Shown here piece after piece: positions 34,189-46,043 of a stretch of 64,000 nucleotides of DNA. The position numbers and the translations under genes are program-made. Source of the stretch: Tetmemena sp. SeJ-2015 (Eukaryota > Ciliophora > Spirotrichea > Sporadotrichida > Oxytrichidae). The stretch lies in contig JAJKFJ010021549.1 of NCBI GenBank assembly GCA_027382625.1, positions 1 to 64,000 on the forward strand, read 5' to 3'. How positions within the stretch are numbered: position 1 is the first letter of the stretch; each line of letters opens with the position of its first letter. The notes under the pieces were generated by a model. That model saw only the letters and a list, made by a program, of their open reading frames with translations, was not told the DNA's origin and ran no database searches.

Positions 34189-36325
34189 TCAAATGTCATT
34201 TTCCTAGTGGAGGAAAAAGTAAAGAGCGAATCCCATGAGTGAACTGACCATGTACCCCAAGTCCATACCCATCAGTGCTACGTTGATAGCTATTTCTTGA
34301 TCTTCAAATTCCACTGGCTTGATAGCGCTGTATATAGCAGCATTCTTCATATCTTTCATCCTCTTCTGAGTTATAATGAAGAAAGTTAAATAAACACTAT
34401 ATTTAAGACAATTAAAGTGTTAAGATAAACACTACCTCCTAAGTACCCGCTATACAGCATGAAGAACAGATTGAATGAGAAGTTATCAACAATTAAATAA
34501 AAAATAATAGATATTTAAAGTTATCCCAGCGAAGCACTGTTAAATTGAGAATCAAGAAAAGGAAGTTCAAAGACTGCAGAAGCGACATTTTCAAAGGCTT
34601 CTTCATGATTACTACATTTGTTTGAGACCTAGCAATGAAGGAGCCAATAGAGTTTGAAATTTAAAGCAGGAAGTACTCATAATTGGCTATAAAGAATCTT
34701 TATTTTCTCAGATCATAAGGATCTATCGCATCATAGTTTCTCAGCTTGAAAATCACTTGGTATTCTTAAAATAAAATTAATTAAATCATTGAGCTTGTAA
34801 AATATATTTAGTAGATGAGGAAAGATAAATCTTAGCTCTATTTTTCGGTACTATTTAAAAATGTAATGGATTTATTATGAAATCAGATGTGAATGTGACC
34901 CAGAATTAGTTATAGAAAAGTCTTCTAATTTGCTTGTAGACTCTGTATATGTTCTGAATTCTGTAATTGTTTTTGGAGAGAGCCTTTCCTAGACTTTTCT
35001 AGAAGTCCACTAGCTTTCTCTTTGTAGAAGTAAATGTAAGTTGTTTAGAGAGAACATGAAAGAGGGAAAGGGAAGGAGGATTCTCAGCTGTCTCATTCAT
35101 TTCAGCCTCTGATATAATTATGTTATCATGCTTCTCCATCTCGTCATCTTCCTCTACAAATTGCATTTGGTTTTGAGTGTGGTTCTAAGATGAAGGATTT
35201 GATTTGGGGACTAAGGAGTTTATTGGGTTCTAATCTGCATCCAAGCCGTATTTAAAAGTGAGTTCCTCGTTTGTTCCAATTAGTTGCTGCTTCTTAGTGT
35301 TAATCCAAGAAAATCCATACTCAAATGGAAACACCAAAATTGCAAGCAGTAAGAAAGCCTATAATTATTAAAGAGATAAGAGTAGATTACTTTTCCAAAA
35401 ATAACTCCAATGTTTAAAAAGAGCAGAATAAACATCAGGGCAAAAACTTCTGAGAAACCAGTACCAGTGGCAAACATATACACTGCATCAGATGGAAAGA
35501 ACTTAAAGAAGCCTAGTAGGACTGACTCTCCAAAAGCATGAGCTATGCCGTGGATTGAACAAGATACCAAGCACACATAAAAAGCGTACTCTTCTTCCTT
35601 GTCTATAATAGATATGCTCATTAAGACGTATGCAACAATTGAGAGCACTGTAAATATCCAGATCTTAACGTGATAGCTAACAGAGAACATGAACTAGATG
35701 TGGAAGAGTCGGATAGCTGCCATAAATAAGGTCATTGCTCTACAGTTTGAGAGTTAAAAATGCTTCATACATAAATATAACCCCTTACATGTATACTTGA
35801 TAGAACAAGTGATCTTTGTTAAAGGTTGAAGAAATGTTATTTCAAAAGTTATTGTGAATATTTATTCATTATCATATTCATAAATCTAAATATTTGCATA
35901 GCTTGTCACTGTGCTCCACCCCAAGTAGGTAAAAAAGCCGAGGTAGAAGCAAACGAACTAGTATTTTCCTTAATTTTCAATATAGTCTCTTTTCTATAGG
36001 AAATATATGTGAATAACCTCCCAAGATAATTTATTTAGCATAGTTGTTGCAAGCTTTAGGGAGGGAATCTTGAATGTGAATAGCTTACTAATTCTCGATT
36101 CAAAAGTCTGATAGGTCCTTGGCAGTAAAGTCTTTCGTTTTCTGCCCCGCTGCTCTCACTAAGCGCTGAGAGAGGCTTATTTTCATTCAGATTAGAGTTT
36201 ATATTTAAACTATTTTGACTCTTCTCTAAGTGAGGTGGCTTTGTTTCCCTCTCGCCCAGTGAGTTCAGCTTTTACTCGTTCATTAAATTATTTATCTCAT
36301 TTATAAAAGGCCTTAAAAGAGACAT
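34189..36325 (-). CDS. CLN3/battenin-like lysosomal membrane protein
   Basis: ATG 36325 opens a polar cytosolic N-terminus (MSLLRPFINEINNLMNEQ). Membrane segments follow: FVCFYLGFFTYLGW at about 35930, then IWIFTVLSIVAYVLMSISII, and the diagnostic stretch SIHGIAHAFGESVLLGFFKF with FATGTGFSEVFALMF, matching the SSxSSGLGE...WSSGTGGAG region of CLN3. A long polar cytosolic loop (about 35270-34900) precedes late helices (QSLNFLFLILNLTVL, FNLFFMLYSGYLGG) and the end MGMDLGYMVSSLMGFALYFF, to TGA 34191-34189. CLN3 is a lysosomal/vacuolar transporter-like protein needed for lysosomal homeostasis. Several short introns or IESs break the frame (near 35380, 35830, 34800, 34520). Assignment is strong; transport substrate not inferable. 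Confidence 0.8.
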
Positions 36326-36451
36326 GAAGTTAAAAATAATTGTACTGTAAAATCTTGATTTGAATGATTTTTAATGTTTAGGACTTAATTAGATATTTAT
36401 AAGTTATTGATAAGCATTTCCATCAGATATTAGAAGCTACAGCTAAGTTCA

Positions 36452-37633
36452 TCAATAGCTACCTCCATTAATTGAAGATGATGGGTACCCACTCTAAGCT
36501 CCGCCATAATAACTTCCCATCTAGCCGCCTCCACCGTTGCCACTAAAATTATTTCCAGCTCCTTGACCATTTGGCTAGCGGTTCATCATTTGATTGTTTG
36601 GGTAAGTGGAGCTTTGAAATCCAGAGGTATTTGGTTAATACATTCCTTGTCCATTAGAGTTAGCTCCATTTTACTGATATGATCCTTGCTAAGATGGAGG
36701 CCTTTGATTTTGCATATTAGCGTTGTATCCTGCCTGATTGGGCAGTGGATTTGTTGAGGGCATACCAGGCTTTTTCTATTAATTCTACTGTTGCTGCATG
36801 TTGTTTGGCATCACCATTCCGGGCCTCTGTTACTGCTAATTCATTTACTAATTGGAAGTGGGATTTTGAGTTACAGTTGGTCTGTTCATCATATTGTTGT
36901 TAGGTCCTGGAACGGGAGGCTTGGCTTAGGTTTCATTCTACTTCTCAGTTTATTTCTGCTACTCTGCTATGTGTTGCTTGAAGATTTGATCATCAATAGA
37001 GTGCTGACTCTTATAGTAGGCATCTAACTTTTTCTTAAGGAACTTTCTCTCTTCAAGAATAATCTTCATTGATTTAGTTCCTGTCTCCCAAGATTCGAGC
37101 AACTTGGTATACTCATCAGTCAAGTACCTATACTTTTTCTTGAGCTTGTTGTACTTGGTCTTCAGCTCATCTACTTGCTCTTTAGATTGGTTATTTCCAT
37201 TGTTTCCGCTGCGGCTTGCACCTCCGTTGCCTCCTCCATTAGGAGGCTTCCTATCTGCCTTCTCTCTTTCCTTTTCTTTATCTTTTTCATTCTTGTTTGG
37301 AGATATGCTGTTTGCAGAGTTATCAATGGAGTCCTTGCCTCCCTCTTCATTCTTGGATGCGTCTGCTTTACTACTGCCTCCTTTAGTTTCTTTGAAATTA
37401 TTGGAAGCCTTCTTGATGGCCTTAGTCTTATGCTCTTTGCTACTTCCATTTTGACCTCCTTACTTCGTAGCAGACGTTGAGTTTAATGTTGTATCCTTGG
37501 AGCATACACCATCCATATCGTCGTCCACATTTACATTTCTGAGTTTGAAGTTAGTAGGATCATCATGCCTCTCTTCCCCTTCAATTGAACTTGAAAAGTT
37601 CTCTGCCACTCTTGTTGTGCTATCCTTAACCAT
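36452..37633 (-). CDS. INO80E/TFPT-like coiled-coil protein with Q/N/P-rich tail
   Basis: A single open frame of 393 codons from ATG 37633 to TGA 36454-36452, apparently uninterrupted. It has an acidic start (NVNVDDDMDGV), a Ser/Lys/Asn-rich region, a dense coiled coil (VDELKTKYNKLKKKYRYL, WETGTKSMKIILEERKFLKK) and a long Gln/Asn/Pro/Gly/Met tail ending GGGGQMGSYYGGAQSGYPSS. The coiled coil, with YxxLKxKYRxL followed by a Lys/Arg-rich LEERKFL segment, resembles INO80E and TFPT, accessory subunits of the INO80 chromatin remodeller. That resemblance is from memory and could be generic. The tail is typical of prion-like, phase-separating proteins. Confidence 0.5.
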
Positions 37634-37999
37634 TTAGTTTCTTTTAGGTTGTTCTCCGATCTAAGCGTTACTGTTTAGTTATAGTAGTAGTGATTAGTGT
37701 GGTTGTTGAAATTAAAAACTTAAAAGCTTGTGTCAAAAATATAGCTGATAAAAACCTTAGTAACTAGATTATAACAAGTGTAGACCCAGTCAGCTCCTTC
37801 TCCGAAATTATGCTAGAAATAAACATCCAAGTTAAAAGCCAGCTCATGCCCAATTATTAGAGCGGCAAAACATTCTACAAACTTTCTCTTCTTTAATTAA
37901 TTTTTTAACTCACACCCTTACACTTTAACTAAGAAAACTACTAAATAAAGACTTTTTATTTTTTAATTAAAAAATTAATTTTTTTTAATTTTTGAGTGA
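37634..37999. other. Gap between two minus-strand genes
   Basis: The minus strand is open for about 240 bases at 37640-37890 in one frame, but without a start or recognisable motif. 37890-37990 is nearly pure A/T. Treated as intergenic. Confidence 0.4.
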
Positions 38000-39388
38000 G
38001 AGGTGGGACTATAAGATGCTTCCTTCTATGTCCATAGATGTTAGTAGAAAAATGAATAGTATAAATATTCATTAGAGGTTGCAGAATTGTTACCTTTACT
38101 GGCTGCTGAACTACTAAGCGATAGAGGAGGTTGAGTGATTGATGCTTGGGAAGTTTATGCTAAACTTTTCTAAGATCCTTGCTTCTATAAGCCAGAGTTT
38201 TGGAGAAACTTTGGAGGGTCTCTTTTCATCAGAGAAGCATGCTAAGTCTAATTTTGAGGCATGGTCAATGTTGAGTTCATAGATAGAGAAGAGGAAGAGC
38301 CAGGCTTCTTAGTTTCCACAGATTTACTCTGAGATTTATTCAACTAGCCCATTTACTTCTATTAGAAACCGGATGCTGGCTATAATTCAATATATAAATC
38401 TTTTCAATTTAAAATAGAAAAATCTTCAAATTAAAATCCTAAATTCTCACTTTAAATTTTTTTAACAAATATAATTAACTTATATTTGATACTTTACAAT
38501 TATAGATGAAAGAAGCAAGATTTTTGGATGACTACTTTTGTAAAGGTTGATTTGGGATATTTTATTTCTACAAATTCATACTTAAATCTTTGTTGCTCTG
38601 TGTGTTTTAAGCTCCTATCTGGCCAAATCCTTAAGGGAAATTTGTGCTAAATATAATTTGATAAAAGCTACTATTAAGAGCACCTTATTTAGGCTGATTC
38701 AGAAATGCACCAAATCCTGCTGCTGAGGAACTGCTAACAACAGAATTCTAAGGAGCTTGAGTATTCATAAATCCTCCAAAGCCACCTACTGATGATTGAG
38801 GCTAAATGTTTTGAGGAAATGCGCGGTCTGTTACTTTCCTTTGCTCTGCATCTAGTTTTGCTTTTGAGAATATTGCTGTGGCTTTTGCTGATTGGCAGGA
38901 ACTTGGAATTAGTTCTGCTACTTCTGAAATTGTTACTTGCCTTGGTTCATTGGATTAGCTGGCTATCCGAATTAAGCTTGAGCAGGGTTTGGTTGAAAGC
39001 CAAACTACTGCTGCTACTGTTAAGTGTTCTAAATCTTGCCTCTGCCCATTCCTTATGTAGGGAACTACTTTTACTTGTCCTGCTATTGCTACTAAATAGC
39101 CTGGCCTCTTCCAAAGGTAGTAGGCTTGAATGGTGTATTTTGCTGCTGCTATTGGTTCCCTTTTTGTGCGCCACTCGTCTATCCAAATACTCTTTAGGTT
39201 GCTTGCACTACTTGAGCCTAAGTTTATGCAAAAGCCCCAAATCCCCCACTGCTAGAAGTGGATCCAAAATTCTAAGACCCAAATGTATTTTGACTGGGGC
39301 CTCCAAAGCCCGGATTCTGTTGCTGTCCACCGAAAAATGAAGACTGATTCCCCTGAAAGTTTGTTGGAGGATGATCAAAGAAGCTCAT
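38000..39388 (-). CDS. FG-repeat nucleoporin-like protein
   Basis: ATG 39388 begins MSFFDHPPTNFQGNQSSFFG and continues with many FG and GFG dipeptides (GQQQNPGFGGPSQNTFGSQ, SSGGFGAFAQTQAQ, TTFGRGQA, SVGGFGGFMNTQA, SSAGFGAFLNQP, QGFGQIGAQ) in a Gln/Asn/Ser-rich background, the composition of the nuclear-pore permeability barrier. A frame change near 38830 and an AT-rich interruption at about 38370-38500 are probably IESs. Beyond them a Ser-rich part (LNKSQSKSVETKKPGSSSS, PPLSLSSSAASKGNNS) fades out near 38000, where no early TGA was found, so the end is approximate. Which nucleoporin it corresponds to cannot be said. Confidence 0.6.
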
Positions 39389-39539
39389 ATTTATATAGAT
39401 AATATTTATTAAGTTCATTTGAGAGACAATAAATCTACCACTCAAAGTAATAAATTTAAATAGATATGAATGAGTTAAATTTTATTAAAATATTGCTCAA
39501 ATCAAAAATTATATCCATATTTTATAATTAAATTTGGAC

Positions 39540-41000
39540 AGAATATTATTGAATCGAAGAGATCCTATTCATACTGCGGCTTAAGAGAGAATCTAACATA
39601 TTTATGTTAAGGTTAGGATCCTTCATTCGCAAGCCAAAGAGCTGGAAAATAATTTGAAAACTTTCAATATCCTCAATTTGTAGATTCAATTGCACGATTT
39701 CAAAACTATCCTACTCCTTTTGAGGAATAGGGCTCTCAGTGCGTTTAAGGATCCTAAATAAGTTGATTTTCTATTGATGGAGCGATTAAAACTATAATGA
39801 TAAATTTAAATTAAGTATTTCTGTGAGGAAATCTCTCTTAAATTTAGAGATAGATGTATACCTAAGCACTCAGTTTTTCACTGCTGTTTAGCTTAATTAT
39901 CATTTGGCTAAGCATTGTTGTTTTAAGGATTGCTCTGTGAAATTTACATTTTGGAGCCACCAATTACGGGTTACAGCCCTTGTTGCTGCATCGCTTGAGC
40001 CATATCTTAAGTTTAGGGGAAATATTGAATCTGCTAACCAGCCATAGGATGCTAGATCATTCTCATTTAGTTCAAAAGTGCCATCTTATAATTAATTAGC
40101 ATAAACTGTTTATTAATCTACTATTGATCATTTTGCATGCTAGTGGGATGCCCATTTTAAAGAACTTGCGTGACTGGCTTATACTCAGTTCCTTAAGTTT
40201 TAGCTTGAGATGTAGCTGCTTCAATCTGCTACAACTGCTACTGATCTAACAAAATTAGATATTTCTAATAGCAAAAGCTTAAATTCATGAAAGATCTCCT
40301 GCTTAGTACTACTTGAGTAAGCTCTCTGGAATTCTGCTTTAGTCTAGCAAGAACTAGTTTTGATTTTAGTAAAAGACGACTTAGGGATTTTGCATGTTGG
40401 GGTCTATGTTTGCGTAGACGATTGGAGTATTGGCGGCAAGTAACTGCGAGAAAGGATTATCGTAACCTCCCAATATAAGCGGAGTTATCCCGTGGGCTGA
40501 GGCCATCGGGTACTAGAAATTGAGCAAAATATAATTGACTAAAGGGTTGACCTACTGCATCATAGGATAGCCGTACTAGGGAAGGTAAGTCACTCCCCCA
40601 ATCATGGGGTTGAATTGCCCCAGCTAAGGAATGATTCCCATACCATTCATGCCTGCAAACTGAGCTGACGCCATTGGCTAGTGTCTTATCATCTACGCTG
40701 CGAGAGCTGCTTAAGATGGCTGCGTGAGAACTTGAGTCTGCTGCTTTGCTTACTGGCCTTGAGTTGAGCTTTAAACTTGAGAGAAAGGCAGACTTGGAGT
40801 TGCTTCCTCCTATCCTGGACCCCATCTCTTAGCTAGTGTTCTCATTACTGATTGGCTTAGAGTTTGGTGTGGATACGATAAAAAATTAAGCATCAATCTG
40901 CGGAATCTTAAGCAAATTGGGATTATTAAGATTTTGTTAATTAAAGGCAGTTACCTTGATCTAATTTTAGCTTGTAGCAATCTATCCTTGCTTTTATTAT
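39540..41000 (-). CDS. Gln/Asn/Met-rich uncharacterised protein
   Basis: Minus-strand coding starts near 41000 (QIATSQNQIKVTAFNQQNLN) with no clear ATG. It continues through a Ser-rich block (GSRIGGSNSKSAFLSSLKLN), switches frame near 40680 into a Met/Pro/Tyr-rich block (FAGMNGMGIIPQLGQFNPMI, PQYGYPMMQQVNPLVNY), then a Q-rich block (LLDQQQLQQIEAATSQAK, INYKMALLNQMRMIQHPM), and finally a more ordered segment near 39700-39560 (EIVQLNLQIEDIESFQII, FGLRMKDPNLNINMLDSLL). The frame switches imply two or three IESs. No domain recognised; the end is not defined because no TGA follows soon. Confidence 0.45.
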
Positions 41001-41059
41001 TCGGAAAAGCAAATTAATTTCAAATTAAAAACTTTATATTCTTATTAACTGAGAAATAG

Positions 41060-43071
41060 TACTAAGGCAGTATCAAATCCACTTTAAAATGATGATATAG
41101 CAGCAATTAAGGTATTATTTATTGTAATATTCTTAGATTAGTGAATTATTATTAATTGTAAATGGCAAGCTAGTATGATTGGAAGGGGCGTCAACAGTGA
41201 TGCTCTTGGCTTAAGAATCACTACTCTTCTTCATTGATTGCTCAGGGTTTACCTCTTACTTTGGCTGTATAGTCTTTGAATAGCTAAGTTTGGGAGTGTT
41301 GTGGAGCATTGGTGATAGATATCTTGCTGAATGTGGATTTGTAGAGTGGCGCTGGAGACTGGTTTGGTTACATGTGAGTTTGATGAACTGGGTGACTCTC
41401 GCCAATAGCTTTCTATTTGTTAGTGAGAAGACCTTCCTTCTTCTCTAGTTGCTTTACGCTCAAAGGGGGAGTAGGTCTCTTTGATCCCACTGTGCTATCA
41501 TACATATTACTCATAATTTATTATGATCATTGGGTTCGTCCTCTCCGTCAAAGCCAATTTGATCATCAGCCATGTTCTCTATATTTGAGAGGTCCAAGTT
41601 ATTTATGAAGTCCTCCACTTTTTCACCTTTTCGCTCAATTTTCACGAAAAACTTTTGAGCGTGTGACCTCGCCTATGTACTGCTTCTAGTTTGAACATGT
41701 TCTTGCACCTTGCGCCAGTTTCTTCCATGAGTTTTGAGCGCCTCCAAAAAGCGGCAGTGCTCTTGCTTGCTCCAGCGGCCTTAGTTATAATTGGAACTGC
41801 TTGTGGTATGGAGAGTGTGGTGATTACTCACGCTGCTCACTGACGCAGTGTGATGAGGTTGCTTTTGGAGTTAGTGCTACGAGATATGGGTCAATGTAAA
41901 CTACTACTCAAGAAAGAACTGTTCATAATATAATTGACTAAGTTTTTACCTGGCTAAGCTGATGGTATGATACTCATCTAAGAATAGTTGTCACTCTTAT
42001 TGACCAAATTAAGCGCTCCATGATGAAGCTACTCCTAATTAGTTATGAAATTCTGATAGATTTTATTAGGAGTTGTCGCAACAAATCCCGAGGGCTCATT
42101 CAATTTGCTAGTAAATATGGTCCTTTATTATTGAGAATTATAAGAGATAATAATATAATTTGGACACGTTGCTAATTAGCCTGAGGACTGTAAAGCACCA
42201 ATACTGAAGGGAGCCTCTCTCTTTTGGGGCAAATCTGTCGAAGTCTAACTAGCGAACATTATCTACTGCAGAGCTGCTAATCCGCTGTAAACATTAAATA
42301 TTTCAGCTTAATTATGAAATTAATAATCCTTATTTCACTTTATTGAAATTACCTTCAAACTTTTGCTAAGACTATCCTTAATATTAAATTATGTATCATA
42401 TTTAACTTACTGTAATATGTAAACAGTTGCTTAAGCTGGCCTGCTGAGTTATGGTTCTTCTTTTGGTTTTTCTCTCTTAAGTGCTTCATTACTTAGTATA
42501 GAAGTAGTGACTAACTTGGTGTCTGGTCTAGACCCATTCATTTTTGAATTTTCATCCTCCCTAATTTGCGCCTGATTTGCTTACCTTTGTGGTACAAAGA
42601 TGCTCTAGGCAGAGATATTAAAATTATTTCCAATTCCAAACGAAGTTCAAATTATGATGTCAAAGTTGAATGAATAACTACGAAGTTAGAATAAATTTCA
42701 ACTTTAATATTTAAAGAGATCGGTTATGGTTGAGCGTTCATCTGGGGCTTAGCTTGATCCTAGAGTTCTTAGTGATATGAGACTGTGGGCTGGGTCTCGA
42801 CTCTGTAGTTTAAATTATCTTCTATCGGCGGTATCGGACGCACAATCTCTTTCTAGGTTTGCATGTTACTCTCTTTATCTTGAATTTTTGAATTTTGAGT
42901 CTAAGCATAAAATAAACTAGTCTAACCCAAATCCTGAGACTCAAGCGCAGTGGGCACCTCTTAGACACCGTTCTCATAGATATCTCTTGACGTTTCACGA
43001 GGACTGGAGATATCTGAGTGTGTCGGAGACTTGAGTGAATCCTTTAGAGTATTATTGCTATTCTAATTCAT
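41060..43071 (-). CDS. SHAQKYF-class single-repeat MYB protein
   Basis: ATG 43071 opens a polar Ser/Thr/Gln-rich N-terminus (MNQNSNNTLKDSLKSPTHSD), interrupted near 42700 and 42300 by introns or IESs. At about 41790-41640 lies one MYB/SANT repeat: GRWSKQEHCRFLEALKTHGR, NWRKVQEHV and SHAQKFFVKIERKG. This is the signature of the SHAQKYF class, best known from plant regulators of the CCA1/REVEILLE type and also found in ciliates, pointing to sequence-specific DNA binding. An acidic stretch follows (FDGEDEPND) and then, after a 29-bp IES (41497-41525), STVGSKRPTPPLSVKQLEKK. The C-terminus runs to about 41060 through one more frame change. Likely a nuclear transcription factor. Confidence 0.75.
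41497..41525. other. IES, 29 bp, pointer ATCAT
   Basis: ATCAT at 41497-41501 and 41526-41530. On the minus strand the insert adds a TGA right after DEPND; excision continues the MYB protein with STVGSKRPTPP. Confidence 0.75.
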
Positions 43072-43300
43072 AATTATTAATAAACTTAGATAAGAAGATA
43101 TAGAAATATTATCTTCTTTATGTTGAGTTTATCATAGGATCTTGCATCTGAAAGTATTAAATAGTAGATCTAGCGCTTAGATACGGTCGCCTATTTATCT
43201 ATAATATTTTGCGTCCGAATCCAATCTTATTTTTTTAATCACTAACTTAGTAGCTATTAAATTTCTTATTCACGCGATCAATCAACTGCCACTGCTGGTT

Positions 43301-44529
43301 ATGCAGTCAGATAGACCTCGCTACGATTAATTTTTTCCCAATCAATCTTTTCACTTCCAATACGTCACTGCCATTCTTAATGTTTAGGATCAGTATTCAA
43401 ATTTGAATAGCTCTCAAGTAAATAATAATCGTCTGAATAAATGTTGATAGTAATTCTCTGTGATGTGTCCTCATGAGATGAACAACAGCACGCTGAACTA
43501 TAACAATATGAGTACCAATCTATCAATGCAGAATTCTACACTCCTCAGATCTAAGAAAATATCTCAGTCTATTCTTTCTAAACTTTTAAATAGTTAATCA
43601 GTAGCTGAGAGATATCTAGACGTGCCCCACTAGCGGAAGATAGCAAAATTGCAAGACAGCGAATAACTCACTAGTCAGAGATAAGGGTTAGAGCTTCAAT
43701 TTATTCAGCGACTAGTCACTGAACATGTCGAGCTTCCTCAACCATGGAGTATAGGAACAATTAAAAAGCAATAATCAACTTCAAAGAGTCTTAGAAACAA
43801 GCAAGAACAAAGTCAAAGCATCTGGTGTACAAACGAACTAGACTTAAAAGGGTAAAAGGTAAACAGCTCAACCTCAATTCTATTCACATACTTGTATATA
43901 TTTATAATACAAGGCAGCCCTCTCCGCAAAGACTCTAGGAAAAAGAAGATAGCACGCAAATTACGACATAGAATCTTAGCCTATTTAAGGGCTTTGATCT
44001 ATAAAACGCAAGATAGAAACTTGCAGCCTCTTATATATCAAATGAAGATGTGGCCCCTATAACTAAATTTCCTAGAACCAAGAAACTCAGAGTCAATTTG
44101 GATGAAACTAGCAAGTCAATTAATCTCGCAAATTTCAAGAGAACTGATATTCCCCTCAGTGGAAGGGAGTGCTACAGCGGATAAGACTTGCATGACTATA
44201 GGCTCAAGAATTAATTGATCGATTTCTACTAGTAAAGGACGATATGAAGGAGACTAAACTTTCGACAGAGATAAAAACACCCTTGATAAATCTGGACATA
44301 TCAGATACTCATTCTAAAATCCTATGAGTTTATATTATTTGATAGACCCTTCTAGGCTACTCCGCAGACCGCAAAGCCAGAAGGCAAATTCGGCGATTTC
44401 ACATCAAGTGCTAAGAAAAATAAATCATTCATAGTAGGAACTAATCTTAGCCAGATGCAAGATCTCAATAAATCCATACTTGAAAAGAAGTTTGAAAGTG
44501 CGATCGGACAGCACTTAAATATGAAATGA
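43301..44529 (+). CDS. Uncharacterised polar protein
   Basis: A candidate first segment starts at ATG 43301 (MQSDRPRYDQFFPNQSFH). After a break near 43440-43480 coding resumes at MNNSTLNYNNMSTNLSMQN and continues with LLRSKKISQSILSKLLNS, FIQRLVTEHVELPQPWS and WCTNELDLKG. A second break near 43860-43920 is followed by PSPQRLQEKEDSTQITTQ, YISNEDVAPITKFPRTKKL and NFKRTDIPLSGRECYSG. After a third (about 44325-44345) it ends AKPEGKFGDFTSSAKKNKS to TGA 44527-44529. The breaks fit IESs or introns. Mostly disordered and basic; no known domain. Confidence 0.5.
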
Positions 44530-44628
44530 AAGGGTAAATATACTTATATGGACTGAGAGTTTTAAGGTGTTGATTTATTTAGTGAAAATTTAAGTCACAA
44601 GATATAACTTTAAAATTATTTTCAAAGT

Positions 44629-45785
44629 TCAGTCAATCCATCTAACATGTTATCCTTTTGACCATTCTCCTTTTCTTTTATTAACTCCAGGCTTGTCAAT
44701 CAGGTAGCCTACTCCATCTTAAGAGCCATTTTTCCATTAGCCTTCGTACTTACTACCATCTGAGTAAATATATTTGAAAATTGCTCTCTTATAAATATAG
44801 ATACCCCTTCCATGCTTTTTATTCTTATGATATTGACCTTCGTACCTCCTTCCATCTTTCCACTCATAGATCCCCTCACCTTCCATCATTCCCATTTAGA
44901 ATTAGCCTTGATACCTCCTACCGTCGGCCCATACGAATTCTCCCTCTCCATGCATCTCGTCTTTCTCCCACTGACCTATGTACTTCGAACCGTCTGCCCA
45001 GTAATAAACCCCTTGGCCATGCTTCTAGCCATCCAAGTACTCGCCATTATAGTAAGAGCCATCACTCCATAATTCTATGCCTCTTCCATTTTAAGTGTCG
45101 TCTCTCAGATATCCCTTGAACATACTCTAACCATCTCTTTGTTTAAACACTCCAAGGCCAGTAGCTTTATCTTTCTTCCACTCTCCCTCTAGCTTCTAGC
45201 CATCTGCTGTTCTGAATATTCCCCTGCCATCTGCCTTTCCATCAACCCAGTAGCCTTCAAAGTAAGAGCCGTCTGGCCAGCTCAAGCGACCATATCCGTT
45301 CCTTTCCCCAGTTTTCTTCTTGACCTGCCCTTCATAAATTAATCCGCCCTCTATCTGGTGACTCTTAAATTCCAAACTGCTATTCTTGAGGAAGAGATCT
45401 AATAAATTAATGAATGAGTGTGCATAAGGTATTTTACTCTTTTTATCTTTGATGGGGATATTTTACTAGTTGATAAGTCCATGTTGATCATCTGATAGAG
45501 TGAAGTTATCAGCATTCACCACAAGATGTCTATTTTAAGCCACTCTCTCAACTTCATACATTGGGGAGTTTATCAAGTCTAATCCTCCATTGATCTCAGA
45601 TATTGGTTTCTAAAATGTTCCATTTAGCAATTGCTCGCAATTAGTGAAAGTGGAGAATATAAATAAGTTGCTTATTACAAACTACTTACAAGATCTTGTT
45701 CATCTTCCTTTCCATTAGGTTGGTTCTCTTTATTTCCGCAACAATAAACCAATTCAGTTATAAAAATAAAATTTAAATAAAACAT
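44629..45785 (-). CDS. MORN-repeat protein (nine repeats)
   Basis: The minus strand from ATG 45785 to TGA 44631-44629 encodes a short N-terminus with [10 protein letters not shown] (possible acylation site), a leader domain of about 100 residues, and about nine MORN repeats such as [60 protein letters not shown] and [19 protein letters not shown] repeats bind membranes or proteins and are abundant in ciliate cortical and ciliary structures. An intron or IES of about 50 bp lies near 45660-45690. A 27-bp IES (44765-44791) sits inside the eighth repeat. Without the ciliate code the repeats break at many TAG/TAA codons. Confidence 0.85.
44765..44791. other. IES, 27 bp, pointer TAAATATA, inside a MORN repeat
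   Basis: TAAATATA at 44765-44772 and 44792-44799. On the minus strand excision changes an abnormal repeat into the perfect unit [15 protein letters not shown]. The insert is a multiple of three with no stop, so only the repeat pattern exposes it. Confidence 0.85.
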
Positions 45786-46043
45786 TTCTAGTTTAGCAGA
45801 CGGTGCTTGTGCAATTTCCCATTTATAAGCTCTTATTTTAAGGAGGACTGCGTTTATTGAATTGATGTGCTGTTTGTAATGTAAGTATTAGTTAAATTAT
45901 TAGCTGCTAGTTGAGTTAATGCTCTCATTTAAACTTCAATTAAATTTTATTTCTTTCTTTATAAACCAGAAAGTCACTCCATTTATAATGAAGTGTTTGG
46001 AATAAGAGATGATAATATATTTAAAATTATAACCTGAATCCAA
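45786..46043. other. Intergenic between divergent genes
   Basis: About 260 bp with no coding pattern. It should contain the promoters of the MORN gene and of the gene starting at 46044. Confidence 0.5.

Noticed and set aside
38792..39340. Leucine-rich plus-strand ORF of 182 codons
   Set aside because: It is the antisense of the Gln/FG-rich gene; CAG/TAG-rich sense strand reads as Leu-rich on the other strand.
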